Of a stretch of DNA of 64,000 nucleotides, positions 35,819 to 55,612 are shown piece by piece. The translations under genes and the position numbers were made by a program. The DNA is from Glandiceps talaboti. Its lineage: Eukaryota > Hemichordata > Enteropneusta > Spengelidae. Where the stretch lies: positions 7,276,322-7,340,321 of the forward strand of contig NC_135570.1 in NCBI RefSeq assembly GCF_964340395.1, written 5' to 3'. Under the pieces are notes generated by a model. That model was not told the DNA's origin. It was given only the letters and a program-made list of their open reading frames with translations, and did not search any database. Within the stretch, counting starts at the first letter, position 1. Each line of letters opens with the position of its first letter.

Positions 35819-38800
35819 CCTACCTGTCTGTCTGTCTGTGGACACGGTATCTCAACTACTGCATCGATTCTAATGAAACTTGCCATCTGTCATATGGTAC
35901 TAACAAGAACTGACTAGATTTTGGCAACCATCCAGTGAATATTAATTAGTCATTTGCATAATTAAATGTGAGTAATTAGGATAACTTAGCATACTCCAAA
36001 TTCCAACAGCTTCCATGAATAAATTGCAGAAGCAATGATTTTCGGTAGTTAGGTTGTATCTTAAGAATGCATACTTCAATTTCAGTATTATTTAGTATAT
36101 ACATTAACCATAAGAAAGTGCATATGTCCGGATCATATAAAGTCTGTTGATGTAGCTTACTTACAGCTTTAATGAATAATTTGCATTAGCAATGATTTTC
36201 GGTAATTGGGCAATACCATAATTTTGTACATATATCAACCTTAATAATGCACACTTGTTGGTATGAAGTCTATTGATATAGCTTTTACTCCATTATTATT
36301 ATTATTATTATTATCATCATCATCATTATTATTATTATTATTATTATACAGTACTTAGTAAAAGTACATACTTGTATGAAAAACAATTTGGGTTTCCCAA
36401 TCAGAGTCTTGCATTTGTCACCTCGCAACTGTTCAATCAGTTCTTTGGTTGGTATGTAACCATCTGTTGCCGCCACTTCATCTTCATCGCCATGACTTAA
36501 TATAGCTACTGCAATACAGTCTTTGTCTGTGTGGTCATCACATGCTTCTATTAACGAGAGAGTACAACATAAATAACAAGTCGGATATGAAATGAAAAAT
36601 ATACTATTTCAAGGAAAGCAGGGCATGAAACAAGGCATACAACTATCTGTTTATGGTGTTACAGCTATCCATATATGGTATTCAAGTCATAATCACGCTA
36701 TCTACATATAGCATTACCAAATAAGGCATATAGCTCTCCATATATGGCATTCAAGTCCGAATGTTATCCAGTATATCATTACCAAACAAGGCATGCAGCT
36801 ATCCATATATGGCATTAGCAAACAAGACGAAATGCTGTCTACATAAATATTATGGTATTGCAAACAAAGCATGCAGCTATATTTACTATTCAAGTACGGC
36901 ATTAGACAGCAAGGTATACATACGGTCATCCATATATGGTATTGCAAAACAAGTCGTGCATCTATCCATATATGGCATTCCAAAACAAGTCATGCGTCTA
37001 TCCATATATGGCATACCAAAACAAGGCATGCAGCTTTCAATGTATCCCAACATCTACCTACACCCCAACAGGCACACTCCACTAACCATAAGTATAATAT
37101 GACAATTAAAATACCAAAACGTACGTATTTGCATGATGGCTTTCATCTTACGGATTGTCATATCTTTGTACATTTTGATCTCAAATCCAAGTTTGGTAAA
37201 ACTATCAGCCAATCGTTGCGCATCGACGTCAGTGCCATTACGTGTACCCATCCTGGTACCTGGCTCGAACTCCTTGTTATTGATTATAATAGCGTAGCCT
37301 CTTTTGGGATGTGACATGTCATACTGATCTTCCAGACATTTTGAGAGAATGTCGTGTGTTGCAGTACCATCTTTATTTCTTAAAACAAATATACCAACAA
37401 ACACAATGTAAATGATCGTGTGTGAGAGAGAAGGGGAGGAGTGGAACGTCAATGTTACAAATATTATTTGGTTTTAGATCAATCTGTTTGAATGAACACC
37501 TAAACGAGAGATGATAGGAGTGTATATTCAATTACTCTTTCTACAATGTGAATATTCGTTGAGTTAGGCAAAGTAACAATACTTACTTGCTTCGACCTTT
37601 CTCTGTAACTTTTCGCCTAGGATTTATCAAAAATAAAATAAAACAACGTTATTGGAAAGGAATTCATAGTGAGCGTGGGTAAAATATAGGATCCTTACAA
37701 TGGATCCGAAACTGTTGTCCATCCGTCCATGGCATTATTTTTAGAATTAGTATTAGCAGAAATGCAAAATTCTTACCCAGATACTCTGGCATCTGTTTCA
37801 TCTGCCAAATCGTCATGAAGTGCTTGTAATTCATTATTGTTGACTTCCTTGGTTAGTTCCACCTTTGACCCCATGTCATCTGCATTGTCGCCTCCATCTT
37901 CATTGACTGACTTTGGCGTGTCTTTCACATCAAGTTCTGCCATAACATCTTTAATATTAAACGCAGAACAGTAAACAGAAAAATATACAAAACATGTAAA
38001 TCTACTTTTAAGTTATCTCACCCCACCCTTAATGAAGTTTTGACTGTAGTGTTTCAATTCAATGTCACATCTTAATGATTCATATTCCATCAGAAAAAAT
38101 AACACAAAAGTGAGCACCTAACAATCGTATCAATCTTCAATAATATCCCAATACTATTAGGTCTTTGAGGCCAAATAAAATAAAGTATTTCCAATAACCC
38201 GACCTATCCTATAGTTTAAGCCCCTGACTCTAAACATTTTTTTGCATGCCAAATAGTAAAATGGTAACAATTTACTTCTATTTCCGTGTTATATTCATGC
38301 ATTTGCCTCAACTGTGGTCGCTTTTTAAAAGAAAATCATATTCCAGAGAGAAAACAGGCCTTTATAGACTGCATAACGTGTTCGTCTAATTAATTTAATT
38401 CTTTTACACCTCATCAAACTCTCACAGAAGTATTTTGTGACCGACAAGTATATTATCTAGGGGGGGGGGGGTCGATATATATTTTTTTAAATTTAAAGTA
38501 CAATCGCATAAAATTCCGACTATTTCCTGAAATAATAATAATTTCAGCTCTAATATTAGTTTCAGTATTTCGCAATCTTTCGGGAACATTGCCAAGATAC
38601 GAGTCACTCCGATATCAGAATAATCATATAAGAGTTTAGTCACGTGAGAAAGAATCAACAGCGTATTTTTGCAGGGGGAGGGGGAGGGGTAAAAAATAGC
38701 GATATAAAGTAGTATTATTGTATGGAATTTATGAATTGTGAATATGTTGTTGACCCCAATGTATTGACCAATAGGGAGCTTTGTAACTCATTTGCTGCAA

Positions 38801-40664
38801 TTGTCTATTTCCTGAAGGAAAAGTTTTACTGCGAAACCGTTGCATTTCAAACTATTCTGTTGGCCCCTGAGTCACAGTTTTGACACTGTCACTAATCAAA
38901 CCAACCAATGTTGACTTCTCAAGGCCGTTTGTGTTCGATAATTAAATAAGAGATCTTTATGAATACTTCGCTTCTCACATATTTATCCATGAGGATGTGT
39001 CTTGTCGAACTCTAACCTATACAAATGGCGGCGCTAACAGGCTTTAGGAAATAGGTATTTTTGAAAAGTTTATTAAATAAAGGTATGTCATGGTGAAGTA
39101 GCGCTAAGCCTCATCTGTCTATTTCATCTTTCAATTTGTAATTTTTTATTGTTTCTGTACGGTTGTATCAAACAGAGCCAGTGAACACTAACATATGAAA
39201 GGTTCGGTACTACACTGGATACGTACATAATATTATGTATTTACCTTTGGTACGGTTGTCTTATCTCCAATTCGTAGTACCGGTGTCATCGTACGCAATT
39301 GACTCTCAAATATTTCTACGAATATTTGATGGCCTATCGATTTCAGTGTTCTGAATGTCTAAAGTACATAAGTGTGTTTGTTTTATGTGAATGTATTACC
39401 CAAAAAACATTTTTCGTTATGTATTTATATACATATGATGTATATCCGCAAATAAACAGAGTGGGCTCGTGGTACGCTCAGAAGCATTATCGATGACCCC
39501 CGTAGATAGAATTAAGTAATGTATTATATTTGCACCTGTTAAAATGACTATGCGGGTAGTTTTAAATTTGTTTATGTTATGAGAAAATGACAGACTTATG
39601 TTTGTTCACCCATAGACCCTATACACAGGAGGAAATGAAGATGAAATATTCACTGCGAAACATACCAAATTCATACCATATGAACAACGGTAACCGTTGT
39701 TATTTATTTTTGCCAAAACATTTCGCCAAGAACATTCAGCAAGGAATTTACAGCTATTTCCTAACACTAAACCCCGAATGTGCGACGAATATGAAAAAAA
39801 TGTCGTAGTGTGGGCTTACTACACTTACTGACATGGACTACTTTAATTTCAAAAGCGGGTGTAGAGAACTTAACTTTGAATGTGTAATCGACGTATTAAA
39901 CAAAACATTTCGACATAAAATGCTGAGACTGCGATGAATAGTTGTCAAATCTTTATCTAAACCCAGTATTTTTGCACACAAAAATTCACAGATGTAATGA
40001 TTTTCAAACTAGCTGACTATACAAACATAAAGCTAAAGACTGTAATAACCATGACAACAAACATTTGAAAACAGATTTAAAAAAAAGAGCCAGCCAGCCA
40101 TTAAAGAGAAATGGACATTAATATCGCAACATCGTGTTTGGCGTATTACTACTAGTCTGCAAGATCATGGAAGTCATAAAAAAATGTCACCCTACTGTGA
40201 GTACAACCATGGAAGTATAACATACTTCCACTGTACAACTAAACCAACGTCCATTCGATAGCTTATATCAGCATGACGCAGCCGTAGTCCCCTAGTTTAG
40301 ATTGCGTCTAATCTTTTAAACTGAGACCCTGATTACCATTCGAGAGTAGTAGCATTCGTGTATTGACGATTATTCGTTAGTTTGTATTATGGCGGTAAAG
40401 TATCCATTAACTATACATGTAGTGATATCAATACATAAGATATGGTAATACAAATGTAGTATCTACGACACAGCTGTTGGTATCAATTAGTGGCATTTTA
40501 AAATCAATATCACTAATTCATAATATTGATTTTCACGGATACTCGGATATTTGCATCTAATTTTTCAATATAACGACTTTTGTGATGCTATACTTTAATG
40601 TGTAATATGAACTATAAACGATGATTCGTAGTCACATGATTGTCATACCTTCCAAATCTGCCAT
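33969..40664 (-). CDS. Executioner caspase (caspase-3/7-like)
   Basis: Seven coding exons, minus: 40664-40649, 37948-37777, 37616-37587, 37378-37125, 36547-36372, 34625-34496, 34237-33969; total 1047 nt, 348 aa. The catalytic dyad is His176 (ILSHGDED) and Cys218 in QACRG (216-220), 42 residues apart as in caspase-3. The substrate-pocket Arg lies in MGTRNGTD. The small subunit starts after a linker and contains YSWRNVGNGSWFIQSLC. The prodomain is about 58-80 residues, acidic, with no recognisable CARD or DED. DETD occurs twice, at 55-58 (prodomain end) and 234-237 (between subunits), each followed by Ala. Cysteine protease cleaving after Asp in apoptosis. A caspase-3/7 clade is most likely; orthology to one vertebrate gene cannot be assigned. 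Confidence 0.95.
34995..35560. other. CpG-rich patch inside a caspase intron
   Basis: GC and CpG rise well above the flanks. GGGAGGCGTGGCCGGGAGGG and GGGCGTGGC resemble KLF/Sp1 sites, followed by ATTGG (an inverted CCAAT box). No ORF or clear exon. It may be an internal promoter, an enhancer or the 5' part of an old element. Confidence 0.35.
35789..35840. repeat. (CTGT)n microsatellite
   Basis: Two CTGT runs split by CTACCTAC. It is followed by CGGTATCTCAACTACTGCAT, which looks like the start of a dispersed element. Confidence 0.85.
36000..36290. repeat. Two-copy tandem repeat, about 150 bp
   Basis: Both copies share AGCTT-ATGAATAA-TTGCA, AGCAATGATTTTCGGTA and an AAGTCT-TTGATGTAGCTT end. 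In a caspase intron. Confidence 0.6.
36290..36349. repeat. (ATT)n/(ATC)n microsatellite
   Basis: Runs of TTA/ATC triplets about 20 bp from the exon-5 donor of the caspase gene. Confidence 0.95.
36610..37045. repeat. Degenerate minisatellite, about 36-40-bp unit
   Basis: About ten imperfect copies of a unit with GGCATGCAGCTATCCATATA followed by TGGCATT-CCAAAACAA, in the caspase intron between exons 4 and 5. Confidence 0.85.
37587..37616 (-). CDS. 30-nt microexon of the caspase gene
   Basis: Exon 3 of the caspase is only 30 nt and preserves frame. It encodes the basic stretch GRKVTEKGRSK between the acidic prodomain and the p20 subunit. Borders are CCTAG before and GTAAGT after. Skipping would keep the frame. 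Confidence 0.75.
38172..38290 (+). repeat. Dispersed repeat, second copy
   Basis: Inverted relative to 33764-33882, with matching block order including CCAAATAAAATAAAG and TAACCCGACC. In caspase intron 1. Confidence 0.5.
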
Positions 40665-40784
40665 TGTGTTGCAATCTGTAGTCGTGGCCATGAACTCCGC
40701 CCTCTGTGTCGATAATTCGGCTCGATAAATCTATTCCATATACACCGGAATCCAGTAACTTTATGATCTCTTTGACGGCATAAG

Positions 40785-40882
40785 TTTTATAGTTCTGTGC
40801 TGTTATAAAACTTTATGAAACTGCTGCGCCAGTTTTGATCTGTGAGTGTAACGTCATTGTGTGGGACTCCCCTAGTGATTGG
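40785..40882 (-). promoter_or_regulatory. Caspase promoter: CCAAT, CRE-like and TATA motifs
   Basis: On the minus strand, in transcription order: CCAAT (40882-40878), TGACGTTA, a CRE-like site (40856-40849), and TATAAAA (40791-40785). This predicts a start near 40760 and a 5' UTR of about 95 nt before the ATG at 40664. Confidence 0.45.
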
Positions 40883-41117
40883 TGACATGGTTAATAATTA
40901 ATACCATGCATGAATTGATAAGTGCATTGAACAAAGGAAAATGTCATCAAATTCTGACACTTCAACATCATACATGATTTGATATGTGAACAAAGGTAAA
41001 CTAGTTCTAAATACAGGTCTGACAACATATTGTATGGTTTGACAGGTGAAAAAGGCAAAGAAAAAATATAACACAAATTAGAAAAAAAATCAGGTCACTT
41101 CTTGAGGAGGTCTGTCT

Positions 41118-41135
41118 CCCCCCCCCCCCCCCCCC
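41118..41135. repeat. Poly(C) run, 18 bp
   Basis: Uninterrupted C on the plus strand; likely to be length-variable and error-prone in sequencing. Confidence 0.9.
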
Positions 41136-41865
41136 GGGTACTTCCCAAATTTTCAGACTGGGGTGTGAGGTCCCAATTTCAAAACATCTACCTACATGTA
41201 TGTATGTACAATCCAAAAAACCAGACCCATTGTAAGGGATTTCTAGTCGTTCAGTTACCTTTATTCTGATGATGTGAAGGTGTTTCTAAACCATGAAGAC
41301 ATTTCCCATGTTATCAAGCCCATGAATGCATGATTAGGGAATTTTTAGATGAAAAGCCGACCCTTGTTTAGGATTTGAGCATGGAATAGTGACCCATTTG
41401 ATCTGCACATACCCGTTGCTTTTACATCCATGGGAGTTCAACACATTTGTGGGGGAGATAACACCAGTGAGTAAAAATAAGTAAATTAATGATAAAATCA
41501 GCGAAACACTATCAAAACGTTTTTAATGATTGCTATGTAGGATGACATTGTATACTTTGGCACTAAAACTTGTTTACGTCACGAGATTACTCACAAGAGC
41601 ATGCGCACTACTGACATGCAAAGTATTTTGTCTAACTGAATTGTATCATTTGTAATACAGAAAAAATGAAATCACAGATTGGAATCCTGTCAGTAACTAT
41701 AACAATACAGCTTGCTCGACTTTAATATCAGACTACAGTGAATGACTTTTCATGCAATAAACAGATAACGGTATTTCAAAGTTCTGATGATGAATGTCGG
41801 TTTGTGCCTGAAACAGTGTCTTACTATATGTGATTTTTGGTCATTCTGAAATATATATGAGTAAT

Positions 41866-41871
41866 TTTATT
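41866..41871 (-). terminator. Poly(A) signal candidate for the NWD1-like gene
   Basis: AATAAA on the minus strand about 580 bp after the stop codon at 42450. Confidence 0.3.
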
Positions 41872-42449
41872 TACAAAAAATAGACTCAATACAACAATAA
41901 TGTTTTGTATCCGATTGGTAAAAAATACACAATTTCATTATTTCTGAACCATTCTCCTCGTCTTTTGTTTCGTGCAAGCCCATAAAGCTACTCTACCTGA
42001 ATAGGACTCAGTACACACTTTGATTTGGAAGAAAATAACTAAATAAGTACATAACGTTTAAAGGTTAAGTCTACATACCGAATATTTAATATGATAGTAG
42101 AAACATTTCTCGAAACTTTAGCTAAGGACAGGTGATTGGCAACTTTGGTAACGACCTACATATGTCATGCAAATAAGTTCTATTCTGTAAATAAACGTAT
42201 AGAGCTATCATAATGGTAACGGTTCTCTGTCAGACCGCTATAATCATGGTGGTGGTTTGCATATACTATTGGGGACTAAGAGTCTGACTATTTCAGTATG
42301 TGAGTGTTTTATATTAGACTTTCAGTTATTTCAGTTTTCACAGGAAACGTAATTTTTGTCTGTGGATCTAAGAAGAACTTTGTATTTAATAGCCTTCAAT
42401 TTCGTGCTATCAGAAGTGAACATCAGCAACTTCTTGAGCCGATAGGTGA

Positions 42450-50718
<8,269 letters not shown>

Positions 50719-51496
50719 TGTATTTCAGAATAGCATATTACTCTCTCTTCAGGCCAATACGCTGTGTAATCAACAGTGATCACACACACACATTAGACGA
50801 TGAAACTACCTTTACAACAGGTATGAATCCCGCAGATACCGATTCTAGATTTCAAATTTGCGTTACCGGCAACCTATATAAAGAAAGAGAAAGAATGAAC
50901 AGCTGATCCAAGTGAGGTTCTATTGAACCACTACCCTGTTTCCAATGACAATGTTTGTACTCCAACACATGGAAAGTGTGACCTCATTTGACCTAAACGT
51001 TGTATAGAATTGTCTTGAATAGGTAGGCACATACAATAGAGTACAATACACACACACGTACACAGTCTTGAAATCGCTGTGTCATATTGCTTATTCGTAA
51101 CTACTGTTGCTATGGTTATGATAAACAGATAAGGGTCATTTTTCATGTATGAAATTTGGGTCAGACACACAAAAGATCTTGGATTGTTGTATGATGTTCT
51201 AAATCATTTCTTTTACGAGTGTCAAATATGTCAAAGGATCGACATGGTCGTACCTGAAATATTGAGGGACATTGTGACGTCATCACAAGCATGTCACGTG
51301 GTGCTGTGTAAGATCATGTGACGGTAATTCTGTTTCCATATGCATTTACATACATTGATGATACAAATTACTATATTACCTACTGACTTTGTATATCCAC
51401 AAAAACATCAGATACCAAACAACATCATGTATTGCATGTATAGATGACAGCATAGGACAGTGTCCTGCAAAGCTTGTTGATGTAGCTTTCAATTTT

Positions 51497-51830
51497 AAAG
51501 CTGCAGTACACAACTGGCATATTTTTAAAACTGTTATGTTATATATGATAAACCTACTCCTAATATCGTACACCCTGAACAGTTCTGAACCACCCTGGCG
51601 TAAAATATTAATGTAGCATGCGCAGTACACATGCGCAGTACACATGGTATGGTACAATATAACCATCCAAATTGATTTTTTTTCGGTCCGCACCAAAAAT
51701 CAGAGCGCCAGATGAATCACGATTTTGACCTAAGGTTATGGATAAATTGTCCTCTAATTGACAAGTGCGATGTCTAACTATTGGTATTTTAACCATTTCA
51801 GTGAATATATATATATATAGTGTTGGTGTT
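51497..51830. repeat. Dispersed repeat, copy 2
   Basis: Diverged copy of 5998-6300 in the same orientation: AAAGCTGCAGTACACAACTG, a CACCCTGAACAG block, CGGTCCGCACC and a TATTTTAACCATTTCAGT end. Confidence 0.5.
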
Positions 51831-51908
51831 CTGTAAAGTTTTATTTATCAAAATTCGAAACTTAATATCCATTTTCATCCACATGGACACTTCAAATACA
51901 AAACTTAC

Positions 51909-52016
51909 CTGTGTATACGGCAGAACTAAGACTAGCACACAAGACTCTTAGTTTTATTCCCGGGGTTTTATTGCACAGCGTGTAGTCAGTGAGGCGACAT
52001 CTAGTCCAAATATGGC
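51909..52016 (-). promoter_or_regulatory. Possible 5' UTR exon and promoter of the NWD1-like gene
   Basis: A strong donor (ACACAG then GTAAGT) ends at 51909 on the minus strand. A matching acceptor, GATTACACAG, precedes 50761, about 40 nt before the ATG. Upstream, 52006-52015 is a perfect CArG box (CCATATTTGG on the minus strand). The transcription start is not determined. Confidence 0.3.
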
Positions 52017-53488
52017 CACCTCACCCAAGTCACAGATATCCTTATAAGTAGCCGCGTTTCGGTTACGAATGTTCGTCATTCAAAAATTCACAAAGTAGAA
52101 CTAAAATAGAAATACCACGCCTTAACCCCAGGGTACTCGTACAGGTAGCACTATGTATTCTTTCTCGTTGAGGGCGCTCGATGAATCATCAAGATTTGAA
52201 GGAATTCGTACTTTAAACCGAAGTCTTACACCTGCCCCATTCTTCAGTCAGCTACCCATTCACTTTGCGACTGTATTCACATACTTTTTTCGTAAATTTT
52301 CAACAGCGCCCTCATTAACTGCAGATTTCTAATAATTGGAAAGTAAATTGTTAAACTTGAGGTATTAAATACTGATGTGTGCTTTTGAAAATGTAAATCT
52401 TGTACTTTCTAATTTGGGTCAGTTTTCTTCTTTTTTTCATCTCTTTATATTTTTTACAACTATTTGGTTATCAATGGTATTATGAGATTTGCCATTCATT
52501 TGGTTTCAGGCTCTAAGGACAAGAATCCCTGGGCCTACAAGTGTACACTTCTGGCGAGTATAACAAACCAGGACTACACCAACCTATGCATGATGATAAG
52601 TTAGTAATAAAATTCTGCAACTATTTGACTGTCTGGTCTGTTCTGTCGTTTGAGATTGATGTATTCGTTCATATGTTCTGTTTTTGACTAAATGGATGCA
52701 TAAAGCCCTCAAATGCTATTAAATACCTTTCACCGGAAATGTGGTGTTTGAGACACACTGTGGTAACTTCTTGTAAGTGCTTTTCAGGGTTTTCTGTAGC
52801 AATACATTCTAAAATAGAACCCATCACGGGATGAATTAGTCTGCACACAATCTAAGCGACAAATCTGTTCAGATATTAACTTCTTCAAAGCGGCTCACCT
52901 TACGCATTTTAGACGTGTATGGGGTTTTAAGACACACATAAGTCTGGTCTATATCAGATTGACGTATTCTGTGATGTGTTCTGTTGAAGAGTACAATATT
53001 GCATGAACTCTCAAACGTTAAGCACTTTGTATATTTGACGTTGTGTGTCTTGGTGTTTCAAACATCCAAGTCGTAATTATACGTGACAAGGACTATAGGT
53101 TGAAATTCCCGTTGCTACCGTAGCTGTATCTATGCAGTGTGAAAACGAGGACACCGTACGTACATACATATCTTCCCTGGACAATATGACCGAATACTAG
53201 TATATCAAATTGGAAGAACTATACGATTGAGTAACAAAATTTAAAATCGACATCTTACCGTTGATAACTTAGTTATGGTTAATTATCTTTAGTCCATTAA
53301 CTTTTCCATTTCCGTTAATTTATATCCACAGATGTCTCTTTCAAATATCATCGCCCTTAACATCAAAAGTGCCGCTAAGGTGAATACAAATCACTATTCC
53401 CTAGTCTTCACTTGTACGAGCACATGATTAAATTGAATGATATCTGTACATATTAGTCTTCATTGCCATGGAGCCAAACTAAACTCAC

Positions 53489-53760
53489 AAATGTATGTAT
53501 GTATGTATGTATGTATGTATGTATGTATGTATGTATGTATGTATAATATGTAGGTAGGTAGGTAGGTAGGTAGGTAGGTAGGTAGGTAGGTAGGGAGGTA
53601 GGTAGGTAGGTAGGTAGGTAGGTAGGTAGGTAGGTAGGTAGGTATGTATGTATGTATGTATGTATGTATGTATGTATGTATGTGTATGTATGTATGTATG
53701 TGTATGTATGTATGTGTGTGTGTGTATGTATATATGCATGTATATATGTATAATATAATA
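53489..53760. repeat. (ATGT)n/(AGGT)n/(ATGT)n array
   Basis: About 13 ATGT units, about 23 AGGT units with one AGGG variant, then ATGT/GTGT. Not coding. Confidence 0.97.
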
Positions 53761-55507
53761 TGTACATATATGTATATATATATGTATAACCCGTGAGTAT
53801 GAATATTCAAAATACTAGAAAATGAGAGAGTAATATGATAACAGATAAGAGGCTGTCATATTTAGATGGCCGAAAGCGTCTTTTTTTTTAAGCCTCTTTC
53901 AAGATATAGAATGCGAACGTTAACCATGACGACTTTTACCTCGTGCAATGTTGTGCCAATTCTTGGATGACTATTATCAAAGTATAAAGTTTGAAGGCTT
54001 TTTGCATCGAAATATTATGATCGCTGATGCAATGAAACGGATGTATTTACATAGTAAGTGATTTTCCATACACCAAATGGTGAGCGATATTTGAAAGCAA
54101 TTACATTACAATTTCATGAAGACTAAATGTCTTGATTTGTTTTTAAACCGTTTTATATTCAGTGGTTTTTCTGCACTTTGTTTCTGAGTCCAGCGGTTTC
54201 TCCCTCTTACTTTTCTATAGCCTTGAACAAGTCAACATGATGACAGAGCAAAAGACAGTAGGGTGTATCAGACACAATCGACGTAAACTCAAGATATTGA
54301 ACGATGTTGCGAGGTAACATTTTCCCTGCCTTGATATTGATTAAGTCAACGCTATTTTTAATATCGACGATAAAAGTGCATTCAATATGTTTTATTTCAT
54401 TATTTTTACGTAATAGAAATTAACTTCGAGAGAAACGCTCCTGGCATATAATAATACACCATAACATGTTGCAAGACAGTCACCTGCGAAACTCTAGAGA
54501 ATTAATAGCAATATAGTCAACTTCGGTATTATAGAAGAAAACAATAGTTCCACAATAACTTGCCATATTGCGTGGATACAGTTGACACGAACGCCATCAC
54601 CAAAACACTAAAAAAATAATTAAAAGATAAACATGACTAGATGAATGATAGATCTAGGCAGATAGAATATGGATATGGATGAATATACTAATCAAACGAC
54701 TCTCCACCAAGATAGTCTATATTGAATCGAAGCTGCGATAAAAGAATCTCTCAAAGCGATTTTTAAATAATTTATGACGGCATGACAGTCCGTCAACTTT
54801 TCTCTCTCTTGATACCTATGTTGTCAGAAACTTCAAATATACAAAAAAGAAGCGAATGATATATCATATTTCATTTTATGAAAACAAACACTGCTCGAAT
54901 AATGAAGGTGTTATACACAGGAAGTACAGCAAATAAACGAATTACGTATTAATAACGAAGTAATTATAATCTATCCTACTGTGCTTGCTGTTGTTTTGAA
55001 TGACAACATTTTCACGTCCTATCCTGGACACTACTTCAGGCCAAATGATGATCTGATGACACTTGGTGACACCTGACGGAGTAGAATTGTCATGTGATGA
55101 TGAAAATTGTCGGGAATTTTACTAATCATAGTATTGTACGCACTTGCCAAGCTTAAGTGATGACGTATTCACCCTCCCCTATCAAGAGAAGTCTCCTCTC
55201 GTTTGTTCATGAAACCGTGACGTTTGCCATTCAAAACAACAGCAGTCCAGTATGATAGATTGTGATTACTTTTGCATTCTTCCTTTTTTTTGCGAACAAG
55301 CATAAAAGAAGTGACGAAATCTTATCAATCGGGCTTAGGATTTACAGCCTGGGAGATTTTTTCAAAATCTTTGTAATTTGAACTCCTTGAAGTCTACAAC
55401 GGCTAAAAAAAAGGCACATTATTTTCATATTTCGTTCATGACTTTTTCATGGGAAAGATTTCTAGTTCTCTGTTATATATACTAATCCTAGTAAAGCATT
55501 CAATTTA

Positions 55508-55612
55508 ACTTTTGTTCGAAGCGCAACTTGAAAATTTTACCTGAAATGTTCGACCTCACACTTCAGTCTTTGTCAACAGATTTTCAAGTTTGTGTTTGGA
55601 ACAAAAGTTAAA
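55508..55612. mobile_element. Retroelement-tail foldback
   Basis: Inverted arms of about 38 bp (ATTCAATTTAACTTTTGTTC and its complement, then CAACTTGAAAA) surround a minus-strand segment reading GACTGAAGTGTGAGGTCGAA. Tail of the same general type as the Penelope-like relics, without coding sequence. Confidence 0.45.

Larger units (their letters stand above)
40883..42449. other. Intergenic: NWD1-like 3' flank to caspase promoter
   Basis: Both flanking genes are on the minus strand. AATAAA (minus) at 41871-41866 may end the NWD1-like transcript. An 18-bp poly(C) run lies at 41118-41135. No further gene was seen. Confidence 0.5.

Noticed and set aside
36714-37314. ORFs on both strands through the 36-40-bp minisatellite
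   Set aside because: Repeat-driven; the only real coding here is the caspase exon 37125-37378.
39587-39808. 73-codon plus ORF
   Set aside because: No recognisable motif and no supporting signals. Treated as intronic noise in the caspase gene.
41783-41816. Second hammerhead-like sequence (CTGATGATG...CTGAAACAG)
   Set aside because: The boxes are present but neither stem I nor stem II pairs, so it is probably chance or an unrecognisable relic.
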